Assembly (NCBI RefSeq): GCF_040712315.1
Contig: NC_134019.1
Coordinates: 30,967,873 to 31,031,872, forward strand
Source: Castanea sativa
Taxonomy: Eukaryota > Streptophyta > Magnoliopsida > Fagales > Fagaceae
Length of the DNA: 64,000 bases
Reading direction: 5' to 3'
Shown here: positions 46,177-57,782 of the stretch, in pieces
Position numbering within the stretch: the first letter of the stretch is position 1
Layout of the letters: every line of letters begins with the position of its first letter
Notes under the pieces: model-generated
Seen by the model: only the letters and a program-made list of their open reading frames with translations
Told to the model about the DNA's origin: nothing
Databases searched by the model: none
Translations under genes and position numbers: made by a program

Positions 46177-47862
46177 TCAATTCAATTTTGTGTCAATCAA
46201 GCCAACACAAGGCTTGACCTTCTTCATTATCTTCACCAATACTGAGAACACCTCATCAACGTCAATCCCTTTCATTCTCAAATAATTAATCTCATCTTGG
46301 ATTTCTTTAATCCAATCCCTTGGCTCCCCCTTATCAAAAGCCCAATTATTCTTGAAGCTAACAGTATGATATTTTCCAGTAGTCCTCTTCTCATGAGGTT
46401 CAACAATCTCTAGTGGAGGATACTGCTCCCCCTGCTCAAGCCTTCTAAGATATTTCACTTCATCGTCATCCCATGTAGTCTTAACATCTTCATATTCTTC
46501 ATCACCTACCACTTCCTCTTCTGAAGCACTATTAGGCAATGAGAATTTCACCCTCTTGGTTTTAACACCATTAATCCCAACACTCATCTTTGGAGTTTTC
46601 TCAAAATTTTTAATCTCATTGAACTTCTTCTTACAGGTCTTCACATGAGTCCTGTATAAACCGTAACATGCATGTCCTCTTGCAACAACCAATGGCCCCT
46701 TAGTAAATTTCCATCTTCCATTACCAAGGTGGTTACAATAACCCACTTGACTATAGCCAATATAGAAAACACATTCATCCTTAAATATGGAACATTTCGC
46801 ACATCCTTCAACATCATAGCGCTACTAGCATTGGTTTCAATGCACACATCACCAATTCCCACAATTTTTGAGTAACTAGAATTACCCATCTTCACTGTAC
46901 CAATGTCTCTTGCTTTATACGTGGTAAACAATCCCTTCATAGGGATAATATGGTGGGAGGTTGCAGAATCAACAATTCACTCAACATCATTATTAGCAAC
47001 ATGCTCACACTTTTGCTCTTCAATAGAGAGCACCACAACATCTTCATCAATCACAACAGCTCACTATCATTCTTTTAATATTTTCCTTTATTTTGTTCCT
47101 TATTCCAATGCCAACAATCTCTTCTTTAGTGACCCTTTTTTCCCACAATGGAAGCATTATCTAGTTTCCTTGAACTGAGATCTATCTCTTAATTGTGACC
47201 TACCATTGAATTTTCGATCATTAGGTCTTTTGCTTCTACCTCTACTCTTGTTCTCTGTGACAAATGCTTGATCTTGTGCATTGTCTATATTTGCATCTCT
47301 CTTACGAATCTCTTCACTTAAAATCAAATCTCGAATATCATCATATTTGAGTTTGCTTTTCCTTGCAGAATTACTCATCGCCATTCTCATGGCTTCCCAA
47401 CTGTTTGGTAAAGAGGCCAAAAGTATCAATGCACGAACCTCATCATCAAATTCAATTCCCATTGTGGATAATTGATTTGTGTTTGTATTGAATTCATTCA
47501 GACTAAGCTACAGGAGTGCCTTCTGCCTTCTTCAGATTATATAACTTCTTCATCAGGTACATCTTGTTGTTAGCCGACAGCTTTTCATACATGCTAGACA
47601 AAGCCTTCATCAAATCCACTATGGTCTTTTCTTTCACAACATTATGCGCAACTGATCTTGACAGAGTTAATCAAATAACTCCTAATACCTGTCTATCAAG
47701 AAGGTTTCAGTCTTCATCCTTCATAGTTTCAGCTTTCATCCCAAAAAGAGGCAGATGCAATTTCTTCCCATAGATATAATCTTCAATCTGCATTCTCTAA
47801 TAGGTAAAGTCTGTTCCATCAAATTTCTCAATTCTTGAACCCTTGCCTTCTTCTCCAGACAT
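46177..47862 (-). pseudogene. Copia C gag-protease fragment fused to integrase C-terminal linker
   Basis: On the minus strand an ATG at 47862 starts MSGEEGKGSRIEKFDGTDF, the N-terminus of a Copia gag. A UBN2-type gag segment (DDEVRALILLASLPNSWEAM) lies at 47462-47157 and a gag-pre-integrase stretch (SYSKIVGIGDV, KDVRNVPYLRMNVFS) at 46940-46641. The reading then jumps, after VKTCKKKFNEIKNFEKTPKM, to a linker rich in acidic residues and ending VGLIDTKLN at 46177. Most of the integrase core, all reverse transcriptase and RNase H are missing. Several stops break gag. It could only have moved with enzymes from another copy. Confidence 0.8.
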
Positions 47863-47876
47863 CGCTTCCACTCTAA

Positions 47877-47892
47877 CCTAGCTCTGATACCA
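47877..47892 (-). other. Primer-binding site of Copia C
   Basis: The minus strand reads TGGTATCAGAGCTAGG, complementary to initiator Met-tRNA, adjoining the right LTR. A few LTR terminal bases are missing between the two. Confidence 0.85.
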
Positions 47893-47894
47893 AC

Positions 47895-48482
47895 GGTCCC
47901 AAATTATATTATCAATATATTAGCAATCTACAATAGCAATCACACACAAGAACACAAATATTTACGTGGAAAACCCTTTCTTTTTTAAGGGAAAAATTAC
48001 AAGACAAATTCCGAATAATTTCACTATTATCAAATCAATTACAATAATTTTTTGTGTATGTCTCATAGATAAAGAAAAATCTCTCTTTTTTCTTTGCTCT
48101 CACACACACTAATTATCTCTCTCAAAGGCAACAATCCTTTTTCTTTTCTTTTTTCACTATGTGGCACCCACCTTTTTTTTTTTTCACTATGCGGCACCTA
48201 CCTCCACCTGACACTCCTAGTATAATGAGGAATAGGAGTTTCACTTATGGAAGCCTACTTCACCTATTTCCACTTGCAATAGAAGTCTAAGAGCAATTGT
48301 AAAGTTGTGCAAAATAGAAAAAGGTGCTCATTTTACACATTTTGAGCAAAAAAACACCCACATCAATGGGTGTAAAATTGTGCATTTATGCACAATTGCT
48401 ACAGCAACCGTGCATATATGCATGGTTACTGTAGCACTTGCATTTATTATTTTATTAGTTTTTTCTCTCTCTTGTCTCTGGT

Positions 48483-48526
<44 letters not shown>

Positions 48527-49243
48527 TTCTTGAGAAACTTGACAGAACCAGCGCCTCTCTCTTTCCATTGGTTCCCATCTTTATCGAATTGGTAAACGAT
48601 CGAAGCAACCTGAGTTTAACGATCAAAGCAATCGAAGCAGAGCAATTGAATCGGTAAACGATCGGAGAATGGAAGTTTCATCCTCCTCATCGGTGGTGAC
48701 AACGATCTCTCGAGCTTAACGATCGGAGCAACCTGAGCTCTGGTGTCCTCGTCCTCATTGGCTAGGGCTTCCTCTTCTTCTCTATGCTCGTGATGGGGTT
48801 CAGTGATTGCCATAGCCTTTGGTTTCTTGCTTTGATGTTGTAGAGAATGATTCAAAAACAATGAGGATTCACAATAAAGCTAAAGAGAGATTGAGGAATT
48901 GGGCTGCTACAACGAGAGGATTGTAATTATTGTTTGGTTGATGAGAAAGTGAGAGGGAGACGGATTGGGTCTGTGAGAAAGAGAGGCGGTGAGGGAGAGA
49001 TGGGTTTCGGATTGGGTCTGTGAGAGAGAGGCGGTGAGAGAGAGAATAATAAAAAATGGTAAAAGAATGAGTATTTTATTGAATAAATGTGTAGAATAGA
49101 TAAACTGATGTGAATGTTTTGTAAAAATGAGTGTATAAAATAGAAAAAGTAGTTTTTTTGTGCAAAATAGAAGAAAAATTTACATCAACTGATGCAGTTG
49201 CTCTAAGTGGGCTGGATTACCATTAGGTGCCGTGCACCTAACA
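47895..49243 (-). repeat. Right (5') LTR of Copia C, split by a MITE
   Basis: Matches the left LTR over 47895-48290 and 49207-49243. Its first few bases (TGTTG) are replaced by ccaac. The insertion sits in the sequence agaagtctaagtgggctgg that is intact in the left LTR. Confidence 0.85.
48291..49203. mobile_element. PIF/Harbinger-like non-autonomous element in the Copia C LTR (913 bp)
   Basis: Flanked by TAA at 48288-48290 and 49204-49206, the 3-bp duplication of PIF/Harbinger elements. Ends are GAGCAATTGTAAAG and, inverted, GAGCAACTGCATCAG. Inside are a palindromic tgcatatatgcatggt segment (about 48400-48440) and a CT microsatellite (about 48486-48524). No transposase is seen, and short frames here are pyrimidine repeats. 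Confidence 0.75.
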
Positions 49244-49248
49244 GAAGT

Positions 49249-49351
49249 AGCCAAAGCTAAGGCACTCAGGGAGATGGCGGCCGTTGAAGGAGGATCACCC
49301 TACTCTGATTTGAATGCTTTAATTGAAGAATTAAGGTTGCATTGCCCTTGA
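49249..49351 (+). pseudogene. UGT pseudogene 3, fragment 4 of 4 (C-terminus)
   Basis: Reads VAKAKALREMAAVEGGSPYSDLNALIEELRLHCP and a TGA stop at 49349-49351. It is collinear with the last 35 residues of UGT1, with a small deletion near AVEE. Confidence 0.9.
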
Positions 49352-49394
49352 TTTGTGGCAATAAAAATTTCTAATATGGCTCTTTTAGTTATCA

Positions 49395-49444
<50 letters not shown>

Positions 49445-49858
49445 AAAAGGATTTATTATACTTGTTATTCTGTGTGTGTTATTTTTATTTGCTTAGTTGT
49501 TCTTTAATAATTGTAGGACATGGTTCTAAGAATTTGGGATTGATAGTCCAATCCGAATTTATATATAATACTAAAAGTGGAAGATAAATGTCTAGTTGTC
49601 TACTATTTCTTAAGTTTCAATAATTTAACTTTAAAGTCTTTTTTTATTTATTTATTTATTATGTTTCTACTATTTCTGACTTTTACAAGAAGTCGACTTT
49701 CTATTATTAAATATTATTTATTTACTCTATTTTTTTAATTAAAAAAAACAAAAAGAAAAGTTAGGATTTCATTTTTATTGGATTGAATGCCCCCACGATT
49801 AAGATTAGCCATCCATAAGCCAAGATCAGCACCCACAATCAACTCTTCACCCAATGGC
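49352..49858. other. UGT pseudogene 3 downstream flank with (TA)n expansion
   Basis: Aligns with the UGT1 3' flank (about 9880-10060). The (TA)n tract at about 49399-49442 is much longer here than at UGT1. No gene. The last eight bases (ccaatggc) are the target duplication of the next transposon. Confidence 0.6.
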
Positions 49859-50249
49859 CAGGGCCGGCTTAACACCTTTGGGGGCCTTAGGTGAAAGTTT
49901 TAAGTGAGTTTTTTTTTTTTTTAAATATATTGTAATATTAATTAAATAACATTTATGTAAAAATATTTAATTTTTATTTAAAATCTATTTTTCTTGCTTT
50001 TTAAGATGCAAAATTACTAATAAGTTTTTGCATTTAAGTTTCTCTAACATTTCTTTTTCAATTGATAATATGACTAATCCACTTAATCTTTCTTGTGATA
50101 TAGTATAGAATAATAAAACCTGGTTATTGCAATTTTTTCTAAAGCTGTGACCACTTTATACTTTAAAGTCTAAACCTACACAAATAAAAATTAATTTATT
50201 ACAAGGTTCAATAAATTAGTATCACTATAATACAAATGAGTTGATATGA

Positions 50250-50408
50250 ACCATCGCGCACCCTTGGTGTGGTGGTCACTCCACAAGTATAAGTGTTTGT
50301 GAGGTGTGGGGGGCAAAGGCCAGGGTTCAAGTCTTCAGGATGGAGTTTCACATACATATACACTTAGATTAAGTTAGAGTAGAAATTCTATTTTGTATAT
50401 AAAAAAAA
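50250..50408 (+). mobile_element. tRNA-derived SINE nested in the hAT element
   Basis: A-box-like tggtgtggtggtcactcc at about 50265 and B-box ggttcaagtc at about 50324. It ends in an A-tail at 50400-50408. The target duplication gagttgatatga (50238-50249) and gagttaatatga (50409-50420) has one mismatch in 12. Confidence 0.8.
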
Positions 50409-50477
50409 GAGTTAATATGATATACATCAAATTATTAATTGGTGTGATAATTTATAATAATTGATAAAGTAAAAGCT

Positions 50478-50520
<43 letters not shown>

Positions 50521-51270
50521 TTGAGTAGGTATACACTGGGTGTGGGTGTGGCCCGTGTGGGTTAGTGAGTGTGTAGTCGTGTGAGTGGGGGCCAACTATG
50601 AAATTGTTTTCCACTTTTTTAGATTATAAAATATTATATACTCAACAGTTGAGTCTTATCATTCTATCAAGTATCAAGCTATGTGCAGTGTGCATTATTA
50701 CTATGTAGTGCTGTGGAGTGTGAGTAGACTGTGCAAGTGCAAGAGCAAGACCAGCGTGTTGTCCTTGTCCTATCAATGAAGTGGGTTAAAAAATTTAACT
50801 TAAAATATTAAAATTAAATAAATAGAAAACATTTCAATCTTAAATATTGGAAAGACAAAGATGGAGAGATGGGTTACCTCTGTTATGCAGGGTTGGCTGA
50901 ACAAAGAATGATTAAGCTTATAGAAAAAGATCAAGAATCAAGATGAAGAAAAGAAAGGTAAGAATATAGATGGAGAGGCAGAGAGATAGAGAGATGAGAG
51001 ATTTTTTCTTTTGTTTTAGAAATTTATAATCTCTACTTTTAGCATATTTCAAGACAATTACATTGTGTTATTAATGAATTTGTCTGGTATTAATTTTGAT
51101 TTTAGCATATTTCAAGAATGAGTTAATAAATTTGTCTCCTAAAATTTAATTTTGTTAGCTAAATTTTGACTATTTTTTTCCCTTTAATCTTCCGCACATT
51201 AGGATACAATGGGGCATTTTTAATACATTTTATTGACCAGTAAAATGACAATTTTTTTAATTAAAATATA

Positions 51271-51677
51271 GGAAAAATTATACTTTACCACCCTAAACTA
51301 TATCTCATGGTACACTTTGCATCATAAACTTTTCAAATGAATTTTTTGCACCCTAAACTATGACCATTGTTACATTTTGTACCTCAACGTTAAGTTTGCT
51401 ATTAACTTAGATGGAAAAGTATGACAACACGTGAAAGGCCTAATTTCCCCTCTTTTCAATGCTTTAAAAGCAAAAGATAAATTATGTTTTACCACCTAAA
51501 CTATATTCCTTATTACACTATAAATTTTGAATTTTCATTCAAGTTAACAGTAAATGTAACGGTAGGGTGTAAAGTGTAACAATTGTCATAGTTTAAGGTG
51601 CAAAATGTGCATTTGAAAAGTTTAGGGTGCAAAATGTAATATGAGATATAGTTTAGGGTGGTAAAGTGTAATTTTCC
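51271..51677. repeat. Fold-back element with long inverted arms (407 bp)
   Basis: The left arm (gaaaaattatactttaccac, then ccctaaactatatctcat) is matched by the complement of the right arm over roughly 150 bp with scattered changes. It is a MITE of the long-TIR type nested in the hAT element. Bordering bases are AT-rich and no clean target duplication could be assigned. Confidence 0.7.
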
Positions 51678-52049
51678 TATATATATATATATATATATAA
51701 AAGTGAGAGCCTTTTTTTATTTGGGGGTCTTAGGCGATTGCATAAATTGTATCTATTGTTCAGCCGACCTTGCCAATGGCTACTCAACTCCACCCACGAT
51801 CAATTTTGGCTATTGCGCTTCAACGACACCTATCCCAAATGCTTCTATCAATTATCAAAGAAGAGACATGAGATAAAGGGGGAGAGCTAATGAGAGGGGT
51901 AATCTAAGAGAGAGAATGATTTGTTAAAAAAAAAAAAATTGGACATATTTTTTGCTGGAGCTGTCCAATTGGCTTTCATAATTTTACTTGATTGATAGAT
52001 ATGAACGTAATGAGTTAATAATGACTGATTGGGATATTACTTCCAAGAA

Positions 52050-52122
52050 GCGCCCGTGGCCTAATGGATAAGGCGTCTGACTTCTAATCAGGCGATTGTG
52101 GGTTCGAGTCCCACCGGGCGTG
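52050..52122 (+). tRNA. tRNA-Arg (anticodon UCU)
   Basis: Folds as a 73-nt cloverleaf: acceptor GCGCCCG with CGGGCGT, D arm GCCTAATGGATAAGGC, anticodon loop CTTCTAA giving anticodon TCT (reads AGA), T arm GTGGG TTCGAGT CCCAC and discriminator G. No intron. The A box (TGGCCTAATGG) and B box (GGTTCGAGTCC) are intact. A CAA motif sits just upstream (52044-52046) and TTTT follows at about 52127, as expected for polymerase III. Confidence 0.96.
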
Positions 52123-52238
52123 TCCTGTTTTCAGTTATGTGTTTTTTTAACTGTCCCTCTCCCACTCCAAACTCTGCTGCAGTAACAACTCGTTAACTCT
52201 CCCACTCTCCCACTCTACCTACCTACCTACCGACCCTC

Positions 52239-52244
52239 TATATA
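52239..52244 (+). promoter_or_regulatory. Probable TATA box of the thioredoxin gene
   Basis: TATATA in ccctctatatacgaaa lies about 290 bp before the start codon. It is followed by a long pyrimidine-rich leader (CT repeats at about 52338-52360 and 52440-52465), typical of plant 5' untranslated regions. Confidence 0.4.
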
Positions 52245-52532
52245 CGAAAACCCATTTCGTCTGTTAATTCAACCAATCACCCTCACCAGATCAGGACACC
52301 CCCCCCCCCAAAAAAAGAAAAAAAAGTGCACCACCACTCTCTCGCTCCCTCTCTCTCTGTATTTTTTTTTTTTTTTTTCAATTTTTGATCATACAAATCA
52401 ATCAGACTCAAATCGCACCCGAGCAGTGTACACCATTTTGTCTTCTCTCTCTCTCTCTCTCATTCATTTTTCCTGCTACAACAACAACTTCGCTTACTTT
52501 GTGTTGTGTTTGTGGTGCCCAATCAAATGCCT

Positions 52533-55500
52533 ATGGCTTCCTCTCCTCCTCTTTCAGTTTCGGCTCCTCTCTCTCTCCCTCTCCCTCTCCCTCGCGCTCT
52601 TCAACGCCCCTTCGTCTTCTCGCCCAACCCGACCCGACCCGCCTCATTCCCTTTCCATTCCCGCACCTTCCCTAGGGTTCCATCTCCATCTCCTCATCTC
52701 CCTCTCAAGCTTCTCTGCTCGCGCGAATCCAAAGGTACTCTCTCTCTGTCTGATTCAACCTATTTTGTTGCCTTTGATTTATGATTATGCATGTGAATAT
52801 TAGTTACTGCTCTCTGTTTGGTTTCCGAGAAAACAAAAAAAGAAAGACAAACTTGTAGATCATATTGCATTTCTCTGCTGCTGCTAAACCTTTGATTAAA
52901 AGAAGTCTTAGTTGTAATCTTTACTTTCTTTTCATCTTTCTTGCTGTCTAATCGTGTGCCATGATCATTGGTAACTGGATCGAAATCGTAAAGTCGTAGA
53001 ACTGTGAACTGAAGATTGAGATTAAAATTTAGCAAGAAACTAGGCCAATGAGCTCGGAGTTCTTTCTCTAGTAGGAACAGATTGGAGGATTAGTAGTTTA
53101 GGGTTCAAGATCCGCCTTGTGCATGTGTATCTTGTCAATAAGAAAAAAAAAAGTCGAAACGAATGGATCAAGATTAAACTGCCTTGAATCGAAAGAATTG
53201 CGAATTGATATTTGGAAGGTGCTTTTTTATACTGCTTTTATTTTTGTTTTCTTTTTATTTTTCCTTCTCAAAATATATTCACCTTGCCTTTGGATTTTGG
53301 TACATGATCCACACTTCATTTCAAAAACAGTTCATTTCGACCATTTCATGGTTCGGATTTAATTTTCTGCATCTAACAATGTATAGATTGACACATCAAT
53401 GATGTGACTGGCCGTACGCTTTTTTCTTTGGGAAATCTAACCTGGACCATGAAATGGATCAAATGGACAGTATTTGAAACGGAGAGGATCATTTTCCTTG
53501 GATTGGATTGTTTTGTAATGAATAAATGAAGTAATGTGAATCTATATGTGGCGAATTGATAATAGAATTCTCAAAATGCTTCTCTTGAAGTCACACAAGT
53601 AGGGCTTAAAATGACATGTTGCCCAACTTTTAATTAGAACTGTGAACATAAAAGATTTGAAGGACCAATCAGGGTGAGACCCAAGACATCCTGGGTTTGA
53701 TCCCCACAAGAGTTCCCTTGGATTACCTGATACACGGTTCTAGCGGGTGGGGCGTGTATCCTTGGTTTACTTCCCAAGGGATGGGTCCAAAGTGCCCTGC
53801 CTTGCTGAGGTTCTACATAATCTACATCATAAAATAAATAAATGAATAAAAGGTTTAAATGGAATAGTTGATTCAATTTTATAGGAAATTTTTACAAATA
53901 TAACAGTTTGTGAAAATATGATTTTTAAACTGTATATTGTGTCCTATTTGTTGGTCCAATTGTTTGTGGATGGTGGATTCAATCTCAGGGGAAAAAAAGC
54001 AATATAATTTTTGCTTGTGATACAGCAAAGGTATATATGGTGAGGGGATCAAGTAATGCATGCAATGGTTTATTAAATCAGGATGCCTTTATTGGAGATT
54101 TCTTAGATACAGAAATAGGAAGACCGCTGTCAGTTTACATTTTGGATTTCATCAGTCATCGGATATTTGGATGTTAGGTTTTCAATTTAAACTTCATTTT
54201 CATATAACACTTGTAGTTATCTTTCGGAACTCCATATGACACTATCCTAAGAACTTAAAAAAGCAATGGATTATTACATGCTAGATTTTCAAATCTACAA
54301 TTTATAAGGTGGAATGATGTTGCATGTATTAGCTAATGCATGTTTGATTTGGTTTCCTTTTTCATTTTCAAAAATTTTAATGGTTCAGTTAGTCAATTAT
54401 ATTGGATTGGTGTGGATCTCTCTCTCTCTCTCTCATTTATATTTATCTATAAAGATGAGCAATATTTGTTTTTGGCTTTATCCCTGTTTTCTCATATCTG
54501 TCTCCATTAGAAATAAAGTAATAATTCTTGTTGAATTCTTTCTTCTGGAAAAGATATTGGTGAGAATGTTCCTTTGGGTCTTCGATCCATAAAATTATTG
54601 CTCCCTATTGTGGATGTACTTCCTTCATATGTTAATTGTTTGAGTTGATTGATAGTTATAATTTTCATTCACAAATCTGGTGTTTCTCTTGTATTTTTCC
54701 CGTGTATTAGGGTTGTTCCTTTTGTGCGTTTTCAATGAATCAATTAATCATAAAAAAAATGTTAATTAGTATCTCTCTTGAAATGGATTTCCCAGTTTTC
54801 TTATTTCTATTTCCTATAGTTCTCCTCACTTTATTTTTCTGTCATTTGTTAAACTCTGGTATATTATATCTGTTTGAATTCTGAATTTGGATTCCTTGGG
54901 TGAGATCTGAATGCATTTGAGAGAACAAAGGAAGAATAGCAACCTTTTTGGTAACTAAAGAGCAGCAACTGAGGGTGATGGGATCATTGATTTTTTCTGC
55001 ATCTTGTATAATTCCTCAATAAATGTGTTAGATTAGATCATGATTTGCCAAAAAAATTTCCACTCACATAAGGTATGACATTTTTGAGAGTGAGAAATAT
55101 ATCTCTCTGCTTTGAGTGTTTTCTGCCTGCAATATTGAATGTGTACTCAAGGCAATGATACATGCTGCCTTGACGCATCTGTGGTTTGGTATACTGCTTC
55201 TATTACTTAGAGTAGCTTTTTTCTGAAATGTAGGTGAGGCTAATGAGACACAAAGATTAAAACATTGGATGTCCCTCCTGACAATATAATGTTAATATGT
55301 GCAGCTCCAGTTACAAAAGAATCGTGGGAGAAGTCGATTCTGAAGAGTGAAATCCCTGTCCTTGTTGAATTTTATGCGAGTTGGTGTGGCCCTTGCAGGA
55401 TGGTCCACCGGGTGATTGATGAGATTTCAGCAGAGTATTCTGGGAAACTTAAATGCTTTGTGCTCAACACTGATAATGACTCAGAGATCGCTGAGGACTA

Positions 55501-55621
55501 CGAAATTAAGGCTGTACCTGTGGTTTTGCTGTTTAAGGATGGGGAGAAACGTGATTCTGTGGTAGGTACCATGCCAAAGGAGTTCTATGTGGCTGCCATT
55601 GAGAGGGTGCTGAAATCTTAA
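52533..55621 (+). CDS. Thioredoxin M3-like, chloroplast (two exons)
   Basis: Exons 52533-52734 and 55305-55621 join in frame (AAAG|GTACTC ... TATGTGCAG|CTCCAG), giving 172 residues. A start at 52527 would add two residues. Exon 1 encodes a Ser/Pro/Leu/Arg-rich transit peptide. Exon 2 encodes the thioredoxin fold with active site WCGPC ([19 protein letters not shown]), the cis-Pro loop KAVPVVLLF and the ending AAIERVLKS. These words match plant thioredoxin m3 (the Arabidopsis GAT1 type) better than m1, m2 or m4 as I recall them. The role would be reduction of target disulfides in plastids using electrons from ferredoxin-thioredoxin reductase. The m3 type is linked to redox control of plasmodesmata in non-green plastids. 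The 2570-bp intron contains a SINE-like repeat. Confidence 0.85.
53640..53835 (+). mobile_element. Possible tRNA-derived SINE in the thioredoxin intron
   Basis: Contains a B-box-like gggtttgatcccc (about 53692-53704) downstream of an A-box-like gggtgagacccaag and ends in an A-rich ataaataaatgaataaaa. GC content is higher than in the surrounding intron. No clear target duplication was found, so this is tentative. Confidence 0.45.
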
Positions 55622-57650
55622 TCGTAGTTCAGTGCATGACTAGAAGCTTTAAGCAAAGTCAAATCAATTTTCCGTAAGTACCATAATATTTGAATAACTC
55701 GAATCTTTCAATGGGTGTCACTACTGTGGCTGTATATATGTTAGATGTTTGCTTACCGGATAACTCACATAGGTGCTGGACTGTTGGAATATGTCATCAC
55801 TGTGATGGTGATGTTCTTCTCCCTTTTCAGATTTTCATATTTTTTGGTTGAAGAACTGGCTTGAGCTTTTGAAACTACATTTTGTAGATACAGGTCGTTT
55901 CTTTCTTTCAGTTTTGTAAATCTGAACGGCATTAAGTTCCTATGCACAAGTTCTGATTGGAACTTTTCAAAGGTTGAAAGTGATCATATTTGGCAATTGT
56001 TTTCCTACTCTCCTTAGTGGATCTGGAATTTAAACCTTCTTGATTGGCTTGCAGAAAGTAATTTGATTTCCTATGGAATATCATTCTTTTGAAGTCACTT
56101 GTTACTCTAGTGTAATTAGGTTTTAGAGTTTTACTTGTTAGTCTCAATCTAAGAAGTAATTATTCAGAGCTTGTCAAGTTTATGATCTAGTCTGTCTTGC
56201 TTTAACAACCATGTGAAACTTATGAGGCATCCACTTCCTTCTCCCATGAGACCTCTGGCATCCATGAAGAAATGTAAATATTATATAAGCATTAACATTA
56301 AGGAAGATGACATCAAATCATGCTCCTCTTATTAGCTGGTTCAATATACGAGTAGTATTTTTTCTTCCCAATAAAAGAAAAAGGAAAATATAAGATTAAC
56401 TTATAATAGACATGATTTTGGTTTCTAACGATCTCAAGAGAAAACTGACCACTTAGAGTTCATAACTTTTTACCATTAAAAAAAGCACATTGCAATTCAT
56501 GATATTGGAAGTTTGGAACCATGCGATCATCTAAATAATATCCCAAAAATTAGTTTTTTAATTATGTTGTAGAGCTCAATCAGTAAGACATTTTAAAAGT
56601 ATCAGGATTCAGGACACAAAATCTCGTCCCAATCTATTCCATATATTTCAGAAATGCCCTTAATTTTTATTTTTCTGTGATAATTACAGAATATTCAATA
56701 AATCCGCTTTGTAGCTTTATTTTCTGGGTGAATCTTTGTCACTGTAAATCTTTTGTGAATGTGAAACACCATTTTAGTCAAAAGAAGATTTTACAAATCT
56801 TCATTAAACCGCATCTATTTGTTAAAATTTTACATTTTGCACGAAAGTAAACAATTTTTAAAGCTTTCTTTTTTTCCTGTCAAAATATCACTTATGACTT
56901 ATATGAATGGATTTTGATATTTAGAGGGATCTAAAATGCAATTTACATGAGCTTGTGCGTGTGTGTATATGTGACAAATAAACTTTCTTATGACACGAAC
57001 CCATTAAACCTCAATCCATCATATTATGTCGTGTCGGGTTTGCGGATTGTGTTGAATTTACCCCCTATTTGAGGGTTTTTAGATTTATTGAATAGTTTGC
57101 TCAAGTGAAAGACAATTCACTCAAGCAAAATGAAATTCATTCGATCGAGATCGCAGGTAGATTAAGTGAAGGTTTCCGAATTTTGCAAAAAATAAAAAAA
57201 GGTGCCAAAGTGATAGTTAACGGCTCTTAACGACTAGTGACCATTTTAACAAGTGATTTGAAGATTGTGTCTTGTTAATAGTGGCTTTTCAATTTTGTCA
57301 TTTTATTGACATCTTTCTTGGTAATATATTTTACTACAACTTTCGTAATACACACTATAAAGAAAATTCATAGAACTTTTCAAAATTGTTGTCTAGAAAA
57401 TTCATGCTTATTGTTGTAAGCATTGTTGCAAGTACTGTGAATAAAGGTCATCAAATAGTTCATGGTTTATAGCCCGACCCAATAACCTGCTAGTCCATTG
57501 GGCTAATGAGCAATCCAACTCAATACTTTTGAGGCCCATGGATAGCTCACTAGCCTAATGGGGCAGGCCATGGGTTGGTAAAAGAAGGGCAAGAACAAGG
57601 ACAAAACAATAAAACTAGAATGCTATCCTTTATTTCATTTTGTGATGATT
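55622..57650. other. Thioredoxin 3' untranslated region and downstream spacer
   Basis: The first few hundred bases are probably the 3' untranslated region. The rest is AT-rich, with no gene, no repeat with clear boundaries and no RNA gene recognised. Confidence 0.5.
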
Positions 57651-57666
57651 AGAAAATATTTTTGTT

Positions 57667-57782
57667 GCCAAAGGCCTTGTAGCTGAATTGGCACCTCCCC
57701 ATGTACAAAGTAGTTGGAGGTCTAGAGGGAAAAAGTTCAAGCTGCATGGTTAACAGCATGTTGTAATTATTTCTAAAAAAAA
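57667..57782 (+). mobile_element. tRNA-derived SINE (116 bp)
   Basis: A-box-like tagctgaattggcacctc at 57679 and B-box-like gttcaagctgc at about 57735, with a poly-A tail at 57774-57782. A perfect 16-bp target duplication, agaaaatatttttgtt, lies at 57651-57666 and 57783-57798. Confidence 0.88.

Larger units (their letters stand above)
45693..49243 (-). mobile_element. Copia element C, internally deleted, inside UGT pseudogene 3
   Basis: Flanked by gaagt (45688-45692 and 49244-49248). LTRs lie at 45693-46128 and 47895-49243. The right one is enlarged by a MITE at 48291-49203. Orientation is minus: the polypurine tract (ctccccctcc on the plus strand, 46131-46140) adjoins the left LTR and the initiator Met-tRNA primer site adjoins the right LTR. 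Only about 1.77 kb lies between the LTRs, too little for a full Copia interior. Confidence 0.9.
49859..51772. mobile_element. Non-autonomous hAT transposon (1914 bp)
   Basis: Perfect 8-bp target duplication ccaatggc at 49851-49858 and 51773-51780. Ends are CAGGGCCGGCTTAACACC and, inverted, CAAGGTCGGCTGAACAAT, a common plant hAT terminus. No transposase frame. It carries a SINE (50250-50408), a (TA)n tract (about 50480-50516) and a fold-back element (51271-51677). Confidence 0.88.

Noticed and set aside
48305..48657. Frames of 89-96 codons rich in Leu and Ser
   Set aside because: They come from a CT microsatellite inside a TAA-flanked transposon.
53117..54592. Small plus-strand frames in the thioredoxin intron
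   Set aside because: Hydrophobic, T-rich translations of intron sequence with no domain. They are not conserved words and splice sites do not use them.
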